Shown piece by piece: positions 45,841-56,631 of a stretch of DNA of 64,000 bases (its first letter is position 1; every line of letters begins with the position of its first letter). The stretch lies in NCBI GenBank assembly GCA_029204225.1, contig CM055106.1, positions 36,428,361 through 36,492,360 on the forward strand. The letters are read 5' to 3'. The notes beneath the pieces were generated by a model that saw only the letters and a program-made list of their open reading frames with translations, ran no database searches and was not told the origin of the DNA. Source of the DNA: Diphasiastrum complanatum (taxonomy: Eukaryota; Streptophyta; Lycopodiopsida; Lycopodiales; Lycopodiaceae). Made by a program: the position numbers and the translations under genes.

Positions 45841-47020
45841 ATATTATTAAAGATCAACCACATATTATTATAGCGTTGCAAACTACTCACTATCATCCAT
45901 ATTTTTGTATCAAAATATTCATATCCATTCTCGGCCCTTGCATATATAGGGAAAAGTACCAACTAAGGGGCTTCAAAAACTTATTCAACTGAAGTTTCGA
46001 CACAGAATTCAAATGTGGAGACTTCTTGGGTCACATTAGAATTGCACATTTCTGTACAATTATATATTTTCATTCTTTATGGTGGTGTTTTTAGACTTTC
46101 AGTGATTCAACTCTAAGAACTTGAACATGGTAAAGCATTGGTGCTCACACTGAGTTAGTAGTGTATTCATTCATATCTAGACTCTTTCGTTTTGTTATTC
46201 ATTGTTTTGACAGTTCAAGCTACACTTTTGAGATATAAATCATTGATGTGAAACACCATTTTCTCTGTTGCTAATGGCCATTTGAGGCATTGTTTCATTG
46301 TTGATTTCCTTTCAAAGGTAGCCGATAAATATTGTGGATTGCATTGGGTGCAATGAAGTTTGCTTTGCATTTCAAATTGGGAACTTTCTTACTGTCATAC
46401 TTATTATTTTAACGTACCTATTTAGAATGACTTTTGTGGCTTCGGTTTTGACCACGTATAGTTCTGTCTACTAACTTTTTTCTTCTATTTGGTAACTGCT
46501 CACAATTTATTGTACAAGAATCATTGTTACTAAGGTACTACTTCATCACATCTACAAGCTTGAAGATGCATAGGCTTTTGTTGGTGTCTTTTGTCTTTCT
46601 CCTCCAGATAGTGTTGTGAGGCAAATATTTGAAATGTGTTTCAACATTCAGAACAATTTCAGAATTTCCAAAAGTAAGAGAAATTTTTTGGAAATTTGCT
46701 AAGAAAAAATAAACATTAGATGTTATCCTATAAAATATGGTGACTAAACTCATGAGAAGTTGCTCTTAGTCCACGTGAAATAAGGCTCACTTAGTAGTGT
46801 GTGAGGTGGATTAGATTAGATGAACGTAGGTGGCCTAATATTTTTAGATTTGGCCTTTCATCTTGATTTTTGTTCTCAAGCTAGGTTTACACCCCAAGTA
46901 CAAAACGTTCTAGGATAGAGTTATATGCCCATCTTATCTTGCATAATTTTCATCAATTCCTAGGCTTGTTTTCTCGAGGTTGCCCATCCTCTGTCATAGT
47001 GAAATGTGACGCAAAGGATG
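45841..47020. other. No gene recognised
   Basis: AT-rich sequence between Copia C2 and the inverted G1 LTR. No frame over 75 codons with similarity. Confidence 0.5.
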
Positions 47021-48106
47021 TGTTCACAGATTCTCTGAATCTGTGAACACGGTTCTTGGATTTCTTTACCTCTTCTTTAGTTATGGTTCTTTATGGTTTT
47101 TCTTCTTATTAGAACAGTTACAAGCAGAAGCGTTACTCCGATTTCAACATGGATTTCCCAGCCTGTCAGTGGGAGACACAGTTTTGATGCTCAGCTACAT
47201 GCAGAAACCAACCATGTAACCATCTCTGGCTCAAGAGGATCAACGTTTTGGAACAGGGAGCAGACCTACCACTATCTATTGAATCAGAAATCAATCAAGA
47301 ACAAGATTAACCACTGAATAAGAAACAAGAAACTAGATTCCTAACAACATTTGACAGTCCAAGAATCGAGAAACACTCATTTCTTGATGCTTAGAATGCC
47401 CAAGAACAATCAAGAACTGGAAAGTAAGAGAGTATGCAAGATCTACACGGCTATTCCAGCCTATTTAGTTTACTTAAATCTGGATTTCTACCTTATTCCA
47501 TAAACAAGAAGTGAATTCTAAACCACAACTAAGCAAGAAACTAGAAAACAAGAAACTAGTTAATCCACAATGCAAGGAATTCAAGCATGCTCATAGAAAT
47601 TTCACTCAAGAACATTGCCATGAACAAGGAGCTTAGCAATCATCAAGAACTCGTGGAGGATCCTCTTTATTTGCTCAAGAGAACTTGACAATACATTCAA
47701 AGCTCCCTCACAAGAGAGGGGAGCCCTTAAATAAGTAAGAAGACTGCCCATGTGGAGCCCAAGTGGCAATTCCACCAAATTAGAAATTACATGTGGAATT
47801 TGCCCTTCCACTAAAGATCACCATCAAAAGGTGGCTCACTCTAACTAATTTAAGGGGGGTCTACATTTATTTACAAAGCCTAGGAAATATGACTAGCTCC
47901 TACATGGTCATTTCTTCTTTGGGATACACCATGTAGGCTCACATAGATAACTCATTGTCTTCCTAGCTAGTACTTCCTCGGCTCTCATGCTCGGCTCTCA
48001 GCTTCTTCTACTCTCCTCCTTCTGAGACCTCCTCGGTCATGGGTGAGAGATAACTTGTGTCTTCAGCTTGGCTCAACATCTGGGGATTCTTTGGAATCTG
48101 CTAACA
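47021..48106 (-). repeat. Gypsy G1 3' LTR (inverted relative to 40320-41427)
   Basis: Minus strand TGTTAGCAGATTCC ... GAATCTGTGAACA. The terminal palindrome is at 47021-47049 with loop TCT where G1' has AAT. Confidence 0.9.
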
Positions 48107-48120
48107 TTATCCACCCCTAA
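48107..48120 (-). promoter_or_regulatory. G1 polypurine tract
   Basis: Reverse complement of ttatccacccctaa, purine-rich, abutting the LTR start. Confidence 0.7.
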
Positions 48121-48329
48121 CCTGTTGTAGGACCCACTGCAACACTGGTGATGTCTTCCGCTTGGCACTTGGAAAAGCATGGATCTTCGTTCGCTTCCAT
48201 AAAACCAGGTGCTCATTGTCCGCAAAACTTATTCTTCAAAATTGAAAGTCTCTCAATTGGCCACTACATACCAGCCCTCTTGGAAACTTCTTGCGAGTCC
48301 TACTCGTCCCATCGTCATGTCGTTTGCTT

Positions 48330-50402
48330 TCATTCATCCATCTTTCGTCCTAGGGCTTCAAAAACCTGGAAGCGGAGCCTACTTCCGAAATTGAGGGGGC
48401 CCAGATATTCTCTTATCTTGTCCACAAAGCCCATTTCCTGCCAGTCTTCCACCATGGTCACATAGCGTGACAACATGAAGGCTGCTCTGTAGTATAGCCT
48501 GGCCACCATTTTATGGTCTTCTTCCGACTGGAGGGCTACATTTCGGTTGATTTTGATGGGCTCCAGGCCTCGATCCCAGAAACACTCTTGTTGCATAAAA
48601 AAGGCCATGGATTTGCAATATTTGACACTTTCCTGCACGCAAAGATCGGCACTTGATTTGTATTTATGCCCAAAGTCGAGTAATTGCAGCCTCAGATCAT
48701 CCGGGGTGGTTCTCTATGAAATTCCCGAGATTACTGGCCAGTTTACTAGCTCTACTCGCGGCTTTTCCACCAGCCATGGGTTTATGCGTTTGAGTGGCAT
48801 GTAGAAAGGATCCACTCGCTTCCAAGCCGGTGCCTTCAAATATTCTTGAAGTTGTCTGCTATCTTTCAGGACCTTATTCCGCCATTCTAGTTGCGATTGT
48901 AATGCGACAATGATCTCGGTCCTAGTGGAGTATTGGCTTTGATCAATGTCTTCTTTGCCTCCCCTCATGTTGGGAGGGTATTTTCTTTCAAACTTTTCTG
49001 ATTCCCTTGTATCAGCCAATTTGCCTCTGGGCCTGGTGAGGGAAGTTGTCCTACGTGGCTGGGATGGCCTTGCCAGATAATCATCTAGGGCCTTGGTGTC
49101 CGTATCTTTCTCTTTTGCTCGCTCACTTGTCGACGGCTCAGTTGCGCTCGTGTCTTGCCTGGGCGAGAATCTGCTTGTCTCTGGTTGATCCGCCATGAAG
49201 TCATCATCACCTCCCATGTCTGTGTTAGTTTTTGGAAGGTCAGGGATGGAATGATCTGGAGAGAGGGGTGCGGGGGTGATAGGTTTAGGAGGAGGTGGAA
49301 TCAGCAAGTTATATGCCGCACCAAGGGAGTGGAGTTGTTCGAGGAACTAGTCCCGTTGGGCTTTGTAAGTGTCAGCTGGGCCTTTTGATGGGCCCATTAT
49401 TTTGCTAGGAGGCGATGGAGAGAGGGAAGATGAAAGAATCGGGTAAGTTGGAATGAATGTTTTGGAAAACTTAAAAGCAGAGTAGAAGGAGGGGTTGAAA
49501 GTGGGAGAGGGTCGGGAAAAAGTTCTGAAGGCAGCCTCAACTCTCTGGCCACCCGATCCCGAGCTACCGTCTGAAGGGTGGATTTGCTCGTCTTGATTCC
49601 CTGTTCCATCATTCCCATCATCGTCCCGTGGCTTCGTTACTTGAGCACCTGCTTGGGCTTTGCACGCCGTGTCCCATAATTGGTTCACCTTGTCCAAGAC
49701 TTGCTGTAGGGCCTTCGTGGTTTCTTCCAGCTGCTTTTGGGACTCCTACATGATCTTATCTTGTTTGGCCACAATGTTTTGAAATTTTTTCTTTTGGGCT
49801 TCTTGTTCTTGGATTAGCCACACGTATTTCTCCATCCGGATGGCTGAGGCCTGTGGGGCCTGGAATTGAATGTCCTTGGGCTTCACTAGAGGAGCATCGA
49901 CTGTCATTGCACCCGATGATCGGTCTCGTACTTGGTCGATTTGGATCATCTGGTGCTTCAGTTGTTGCTGGACCTCTTTCAAAGTGGATTTCTGCCTGGC
50001 CATCACGGATCTGGTTTCCATTGTCTCTTCCTCTTTTTCTTTGGCCAGCCTTTGATATCGCACAATTTCTTGGTCTTGATGTTGGACCTTGCTCTCGAGC
50101 ACTTGATACTGGCTCACCAACCAATGCATGTGGTAGCTCATTTCGGATAGGCCTATCATCGAGCGCTTGGCTGCTTCAGTGAGCTTTTCAGGGTTACTGA
50201 GAGTTGGGTACTGATATGGAGTGTGGGATGGTGAGGCTAAACCAAAAAATAAGCATTGTGTCAGTGCTGAAGATGGAGGTGGAGGTGGAGGTATGTTGGG
50301 GGTATTCCCAACAAAGAGTAAATAAATAAAATCCTCCAATAAAATGTGTTGCGAGGGCATGGCATCCTGCGTGTATAAGCCCATGGCCCAATGAGCACGC
50401 AA
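48330..50402 (-). pseudogene. Unknown ORF between pol and 3' LTR of Gypsy G1 (three in-frame TAG)
   Basis: Four open blocks (50402-49746, 49697-49347, 49307-48714, 48638-48330) are all in one frame, about 690 codons. The frame is broken only by TAG at 49746-49748, 49347-49349 and 48714-48716, and ends at TGA. It is sense for the G1 LTR. Features in order: hydrophobic start (EDFIYLLFVGN), a proline run (IPPPPPPSS), and a long charged coiled coil (about residues 75-160: VSQYQVLESKVQHQDQEI ... TLKEVQQQLKHQMIQ). Then come a Ser/Pro-rich acidic-basic middle, a basic SLTRPRGKLAD block and a Trp/Tyr-rich C-terminus. I do not recognise a family. Position fits the extra ORFs reported in Tat/Athila-type Gypsy elements. 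No ATG lies at the left end; the first Met is about six codons in. Confidence 0.6.
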
Positions 50403-50409
50403 TTGAAGT

Positions 50410-51111
50410 TGTAAATAAAATAAACTTGACTTGGGCCTTGTAATTAAAATAAAACTAGAGGCCCAATGTCATTTTTAAACTTAGAGATCACTTTTTAGAG
50501 TTGGGTCCAAATTGGGACTCACATGAATCTTGTGATTTCTAATGTATTTTTTGTGGACCCTTGGATCAAGTTGGGTCCAAGATGAATGGTTAGGATCATT
50601 GTGAATATTAGCCAATAAGATTGAGGGGCAAGGGCCTTCTCCATTTTATAAAAAGGCACCATTTGTACACTATTTCCATGCTTAATGAGAAGGAGGAAAC
50701 TCTACCATTTTTGGAAGAGAAACATCCTCATTTGCTATTCACTACTTGCTAATGCTCTTGATTGTGTTTTTCATTGCTTTCTATTTCCATGTTTATTGTT
50801 TGCCATAGTGAATGCTTTTCCATTAGCAAGTATAAGGGGCATTTGAGCTAACCTCCACCCTCACTCTCTATCTCTCTCTCTTCCTCTCTTCTCTTCTCAA
50901 CCTCTTCTTTTCTATCCCTTCCCTTCACCCAAACTATGATGAATGTTAGTGTAGAGGAGTAGAGTTAAAGAGGAGTAGCATAGTGGTGATAGAGTTAAGG
51001 GAGAAAGTAGGAACTAAAAGTAGCATCTATGCATAGTTAGGCACCTATGTAGTGATCTAACGTTTGTTGACAGGCAGAAGGGTTATACTACAAAAGATCT
51101 TCGACCCCACA
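50410..51111 (+). repeat. Gypsy G2 5' LTR
   Basis: The right edge (CGACCCCACA) is fixed by the primer site. The left edge is inferred from TGTAAATAAAAT and from the loss of the G1 frame at 50402-50409. It contains a TATAAAAA box at 50647-50654. No second copy in the window, so the start may be off by a few bases. Confidence 0.65.
50647..50654 (+). promoter_or_regulatory. TATA box in the G2 LTR
   Basis: TATAAAAA in the middle of the 702-bp LTR, a usual position for the LTR promoter. Confidence 0.6.
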
Positions 51112-51112
51112 G

Positions 51113-51130
51113 TGGCGCCGTTGCCGGGGA
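51113..51130 (+). promoter_or_regulatory. Gypsy G2 primer binding site
   Basis: TGGCGCCGTTGCCGGGGA, one base after the LTR end; the form familiar from Tat/Athila-type plant Gypsy elements. Confidence 0.92.
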
Positions 51131-51477
51131 TAGGTTTCCATAGTTTAGTTGCATTTTAGCTATTTTTCTTGCTTTTTAGAGTAGTTTAGGTAGATTTTTG
51201 GGAGTTTAGAGTTAGTTTTCTATATTTTTTTTTGTGTTTGGACTATTTACAGCTAGCGGAGGTGGTGTGAGAGGGTAGAGGAGGCCCTGAACAACCTCTA
51301 AGGTCTTGAAACCCAAACCAATCATCCAAAAAACTCAAAAAACACACCAATCTGCATTTTGGAGGGAAAAAGAGCCAAAAAAATCTCATCAGATTTTTAT
51401 ATCCCCAGAATCAGTAGGAATCAACCCTTGCATGACTGGCAGCAGCTCCACGGTACTGTCCCAGACCTACATAGAAG

Positions 51478-52215
51478 CCTGCGAGAGTTAGTTCCAAGCA
51501 GATTGTAAAAATCAGAGAGAAATCATAAAAAATTCAAAAAACCCTTCAAAAAGTCCAAAAAAAATTCAAATCTTCATAAGAACTCTCGCAGAGCCCTCTG
51601 AAGTTCCATCTCAGTGAGACCAGGACACAGAGAGGCTTGCGAGAGTTAGTTTTATGATTAAGTGCCTGTGCGAGAGTTCTCAGTGAAAAAAGGTGAGAAA
51701 GTACTAGTGAACCCTCGCAGACAGTGAAATTTTCAGTTCCAGTGATCAAGAACTCTCGCAGAGGATTCTGAAGTTTCATCTCAGTGAGACCAGGACACAT
51801 AAGAGCTTGCAAGAGTTAGTTTGATTCCAGTGAGCAGAAAATTGGATTTAAGTGAAAAAAGTTCACTAAAAAATGAAGATCCAGCAAATCCTTCCAGTAA
51901 AAACTCTCGCAGACCATCTCAATTGGTTCAGAATGTCGAATTACATCAGTGATGAAGCCTGCGAGAGTTAGTATAAAGATCTGGTGAAGATCAAGCCCAA
52001 AAAGTGATTTTTAACCCTCGCAGACAATGAAATTTTCACTTTTTGCAAGAGTTAACTCTCGCAAAGATTTCTATAGTGAGATCTAATTCAGATCCAGCTA
52101 CTGTGAAGCTTGCGAGGGCTACTTCCCAGAGATCTGAAAGATATCAAGTTTTTTACCTGCAAAAACAGTTAAAGAACCCTTGCATAGCCAACCCTCCCAC
52201 AAGATAACCCTCGCA
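51478..52215 (+). repeat. Leader array of alternating complementary motifs CYCTCGCA / TGCRAGRG
   Basis: CTCTCGCA or CCCTCGCA at about 51583, 51712, 51753, 51904, 52015, 52056 and 52207. The complement TGCGAGAG (or variants) lies at about 51480, 51638, 51669, 51808, 51960, 52044 and 52111. Larger blocks repeat too, such as TCTGAAGTTYCATCTCAGTG at 51597 and 51767. It lies between the primer site and gag. Confidence 0.88.
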
Positions 52216-52579
52216 GATCAGATTAGTGGAAAGATCTACATCAGATCCAACTACTGTCAAAATCTCAGGTCAATCAATGAAAGGAGAAAAAAGTTATCAA
52301 GGAAACCACCGCAAAAGGCCTAAAATTCATTCTGGCCGATCAGATCGATCAGATCCTTGAATATCCAGACTACATCCTATTGTATAAGCATGATACAATC
52401 ACTTTGGAACCCACCACCGGATGAATCTGAGATTGGGACGATCAATAGCACGAAGGATTGCAAATCAGACACCACACCTTCCCAGATAAGCAGTTGTGCA
52501 ACAAGAGGCAGAATCGGAACCAAGACCAATGGATCGAATGGGCCAAACTGTACCTGTCGCAGCCTTGCATGCAGTTCGG

Positions 52580-54042
52580 AGAGCACCATGGATGGAGATA
52601 CCAAAATATGACGGATCCTCAGATCTCATCCGATTCCTCCAGATCTACGAGTAAGCTTGTGAAATCTACGACGAACGGACACCTACGGAGAAGCTGATGC
52701 TATTCCCTATGTCCTTACTTGCAGTGGCTCAGGATTGGTTTCTCAACCAATCAGAGGAAGAGAAATTCACCTGGGAGGCGGTTAAAGCGGCTCTCATTAT
52801 GCGCTTTAAACCAAGAAAGTTCTTGGAAGACCCGTTTCTCCTGCTAAGCAAAGTCAAGATGGGAAAACAAGAAAGGGTCCGGGATTATATTGAACGGGTC
52901 AAACATCTACGATCCGAGTACACTGAAGCCCAGACTCTCGATCATGCGGTGATCATGTGGTTCCTAGCGGATTATCATGAAGCATCAGAAGAGAACTGAA
53001 AAGACGGGAGCAGTACGCTACTCTGCAAGAAGCTATGGAAGATGCCATCAGAGAAGGGGACGAGGAATCTGACAACGAATATCCTTCCACCCACACTCCT
53101 ACTCCCTTGATCGCATCATCATTGTCAAACGCATCCGCTCTATCCACGGAACTGCTGTTGGAGCAAATGACAAAATTACACAAACAGCAGATGGAGCAAC
53201 TTACGGCGGAGTTTGACCAGAAACTGAAGGCCTTACAAGGAACTATAGCAGTAACTCCACATCAACCGGAACCAACCTAGCTGCAGTATCCTCGATGAGA
53301 GAATGTATGGTGTTCAGTATGCATGCAAAACCGTATAGCAAACAAGTGTCCAGTCCTAAAGCAAAATCTGAGACTGACACATAGGTTCTGCCATCGGTGC
53401 AATGCAACATCACACGATACAGCATTTTGCCCGTTTAACCCCAGGGTTGTTCAACAGAAGAGAAGTCCCTATCAGACTTTTTATCCTTATCATCAGGGGG
53501 CACCTAATGTGGCACCAAGGTATGGCGCACCCAATCAACCACAACGCATGGCCTTACCTGCTCCACCAGGGCCAGCCAATCAACAAGTGGCCCATGTAAA
53601 CCTGATAGTAGCAGAACAAGAATTGCAAATGTCACCTCAACTTGAGTAGCAGCAATGGTACGGACCAGATGAACCATTTATGGATCCTGCCATAAATGAA
53701 TATGTATCGGTCTATACAGCTCAAACTCAACGTCAAGGTGGAAGAAATTACGGCTGCTACGGGTGCGGCGAGGGACACAGAATTGCAAAAAGACCCTACA
53801 AAGGACAATATACAACCTCCTGCCGAGATTGCGGTTTTGGACATTGTTTCAAGAATTGTCCATTTAAATCTGGAACCAGTGCACCTCTTAACCTCATTGG
53901 CATACAACAATCAGCAGTTCCAGCAGGGATGCCATCGAAAGGACGACACGACTACACTCCTGTCTTAGCTGTTACGCGAACACAGAAGAGGAAGGAAGTG
54001 GCTCCCTCACCACCACCATCGGTCACTGACGACCAACCATGA
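52580..54042 (+). pseudogene. Gypsy G2 Gag with zinc knuckles
   Basis: Gag core at 52697-52999: SLLAVAQDWFLNQSEEEK, FTWEAVKAALIMRFKPRKF, KQERVRDYIERVKHLRSEY. After a frameshift near 53000 one frame runs to beyond 55800 with in-frame stops (53278, 53296, 53647 and 54040). Cysteine motifs: CHRCNATSHDTAFC (~53395), CYGCGEGHRIAKR (~53755, last ligand lost) and CRDCGFGHCFKNC (~53821). Confidence 0.83.
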
Positions 54043-55975
54043 ACTTCAGCGCCATATCCAAATGTGAGGGAAGAGAGAAGGCAGTACCATAAAATAAGAC
54101 ACTAGGTACAAAAAGCACAAGAGGAGAAAAAAGAGCAAGAACGAAACAATCCCACAGAACCTCCAGTCAGCGTCGAACGGGATCTGCAACCAAGCTCACC
54201 ACTGCGCACTGATCAGAAGGAGCGGTTGCACCAACATGAACCACCTTTTCACATGGTGGAGCCTGAGGAACCACGCACTGAAAGGCTCACACTCTTGTTG
54301 TCAAGCCACGTTAGTTTACCCCTCGGAGAACTATTGCGGATTGCACCACAAGCAAAAAGCCTTTTAGTTGAATGGGCCAAGGTAGATGAGGAGCCAGTAG
54401 CACCTGAGCCCATTTATTGTGCGGGCTATGATGAAACAAGTAACGTCTTCCACATCGGAGCAGCATGGGAAAGTGAGGAACACAACGCCACTTTGCCAAT
54501 CAAACACAAGAGATAAGAGGACGAGGCGACAATGGTAGATGGAGGATCATGTGTCAATCTGATCTCCACTACTTTGTACGAAAAATGGGGATTACAAGGA
54601 TTGAAGCCAGCTTGATTCGCCATCAAACTAGCAGATCAATCCTGTGTGAAACCAAAAGGTGTAGTTGCTGATATTCCCGTAAGGATAGCAGGCATGTAGT
54701 ATGTGATTACTTTTGTGGTCATGGATATACCTGAATCTCCATCTGCATACCGTATTTTACTGGGAAGACCATGGTTGAGGGCTGCGCAAGTAGTACACAA
54801 CTGGGGTACAGAGAAACTCACCTTCAAGAACAGAGAACAGGCTATAAAGGTAGATCCAACCACATGGGCGGTGAAATCTATTGCACCCAAAACTGACGAC
54901 GGATCATTCACGACAGATCATACGATTGACCGCCCAAGGCCAGCCAAGGGAGGTCACTATCATTCAGAGACGGATGTCATGAGATGGACGGATGCATTAG
55001 CAACTATTGACTGCCAGACATGTCAGTATGAATTAGATCCAAAATCGAGTACGTCTTCACCCAAATGTTACACTATGGACACACCAATCACATTTGGAGT
55101 GAATATGATAAACGTAGCATGGCTGTCAGCGGAGCCGATTGAGAACCCAATGGACGATGATCTAGTCCCTTGGTAATATGCTCTAACTTATTATAAGGAG
55201 ATTGAGCTGACTGATGAATAAGTCCTAGACCACATGGACCCAGATCGTTACGGAACCAAGAAGGTACCAGCTCAACCACCACAAAGGTCTGCTATGGCGA
55301 AAGTCTCAAGGATCGAACCACCCAAGGCACCTGCTAATAAGAAGAATCAATTGAAGCAACGCTACAACCAGGTGATCCGATGGAGTGACCTACCCGAAGA
55401 GGCAATAGCTACAGTAGACGTTGATATTTGCAACCATGAGGCGAATGTCACAACAGTCCCAAAGAAAGACAACAAGGATGAACCCATCAAAATGACAAAA
55501 AAGAACAATAAGAAGGTTTTGGATTCCTTGAAGTCAATCAAGTTGGACTCAGATACAGCGTCATCTTCTACACAGGTGACAGAAAATAAAAAAATGACCA
55601 GTCGGGCCAAGATCAATATGTTGAAAGAGGAATCTCGACGAGTTCCAATTCATGAGATGCCTGATACTTTCAAGAATTATACATTGGCCGACGTGGTAAT
55701 CATGATGCCGCAAGTCCAACGAGAACCTGATCAAAGTCAGGCACCAGCGGAACAAGTCTTCAAGAGACCTGCGCGAACACAGCCGATGAATCTTGCGGAA
55801 GAAGAAGAAGCAGAAAGGATAGTGCATGTGGGAGAGCAGTTAACACCCACGTAGTTCAAGAGACTATGGTCCTTGTTGGTGGAATATAAAGATTGTTTTT
55901 CCTGGAGCTATAGTGATCTAAAGGGAATTCCGCCAACAGTAGTCTAGCACACCATACCTTTTGTGGACGGAGCAG
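54043..55975 (+). pseudogene. Gypsy G2 protease, linker and RT start (up to the Copia insertion)
   Basis: The protease has TMVDGGSCVNLISTTLYEKW (DGG instead of D-S/T-G), then SAYRILLGRPWLRAAQVVHN. A long linker leads to YKDCFSWSYSDLKGIPP, the usual start of the Gypsy RT. In-frame stops include TAA 54514, TGA 54613, TAG 54697, TAA 55174, TAA 55219, TAG 55852 and TAG 55945. The frame is cut at 55975 by Copia C3 and continues in the same phase at 62414. Confidence 0.83.
55971..55975 (+). repeat. Target site duplication of Copia C3 (left)
   Basis: AGCAG, repeated at 62409-62413 on the other side of C3. Confidence 0.95.
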
Positions 55976-56631
55976 TGTGAAAAATACAGATCCTAAGTGG
56001 ATCTAAACTCCAATATCATTGGCTTGAATGCTTGCACTCCAAACTACATAAGCTAGGAATTGGCAACACATTCTATGCTACCTAGAATGCAAAGAACTTG
56101 ATCAAAAAGCATTTATCACAAATGGAAACTTCCATAAACATCAAGTGCGGCCCAAAATAGCATTATACAGTCCATAATACATCAGCCTACCACTTTTGGA
56201 AAGCACCTAAGATCATACACAATAGCTTGAAGACAATACACACAACAATGCTCTCAATGGAGGAAGAAACAATGACAATGATCTATTGATCTCAATGAAG
56301 CATACAAAAGGTTTCTCCAACCTGTTCTCCACGACTTCCCTACTATTTATGGATGAGGAAGATGACTCTCTCTCCTCTCTCTAGAAGGTACTTGACCCTA
56401 GATATTCCCTATATAGGAAAAAATAGCTAAAAATGGCTTATATGACCAAAATACATCAAAATGGTCTCATTTTGAAGGGTATGAAGTTTGACACTTCATC
56501 ATACTGAAAAAATACAGTAAATAAAAACATTGTGGCCTGGTTCACACGTGCAAAACTCCAGAACCAAAACTATTTACAATTTTAGCCAATTTAGGCCTCA
56601 AACTAGCTAGGAAATGTTGACAATTTTCACA
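55976..56631 (-). repeat. Copia C3 3' LTR
   Basis: + strand TGTGAAAAATACAG ... GACAATTTTCACA. The polyprotein's stop codon lies within its first bases (minus-strand TGA at 56627-56629). Confidence 0.96.

Larger units (their letters stand above)
47021..50409 (-). mobile_element. Gypsy G1 (minus strand): 3' region and 3' LTR
   Basis: The LTR at 47021-48106 is the reverse complement of the G1' LTR. On its right, the minus-strand sequence GGGGTGGATAA directly before the LTR start is a polypurine tract, so the internal region lies to the right and this is the 3' LTR. A 690-codon frame ends 223 bp before the LTR. The element is interrupted at about 50410, where the LTR of Gypsy G2 starts. Its gag-pol must lie beyond the right edge. 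Confidence 0.75.

Noticed and set aside
49756-50182. Other-frame ORFs within 49756-50182 on both strands
   Set aside because: They are shadows of the long minus-strand frame that continues through in-frame TAGs from 50402 to 48330.
47021-50402. G1' and minus-strand G1 as two halves of one inverted element
   Set aside because: The flank outside the G1 3' LTR (left of 47021) does not continue Copia C2 nor repeat the AGGAC flank of G1', so two insertions are more likely.
51478-52215. CRISPR-like or satellite array
   Set aside because: Motifs are only 8-10 bp, occur in both orientations and have irregular spacing; the host is a plant and the site is a retrotransposon leader.
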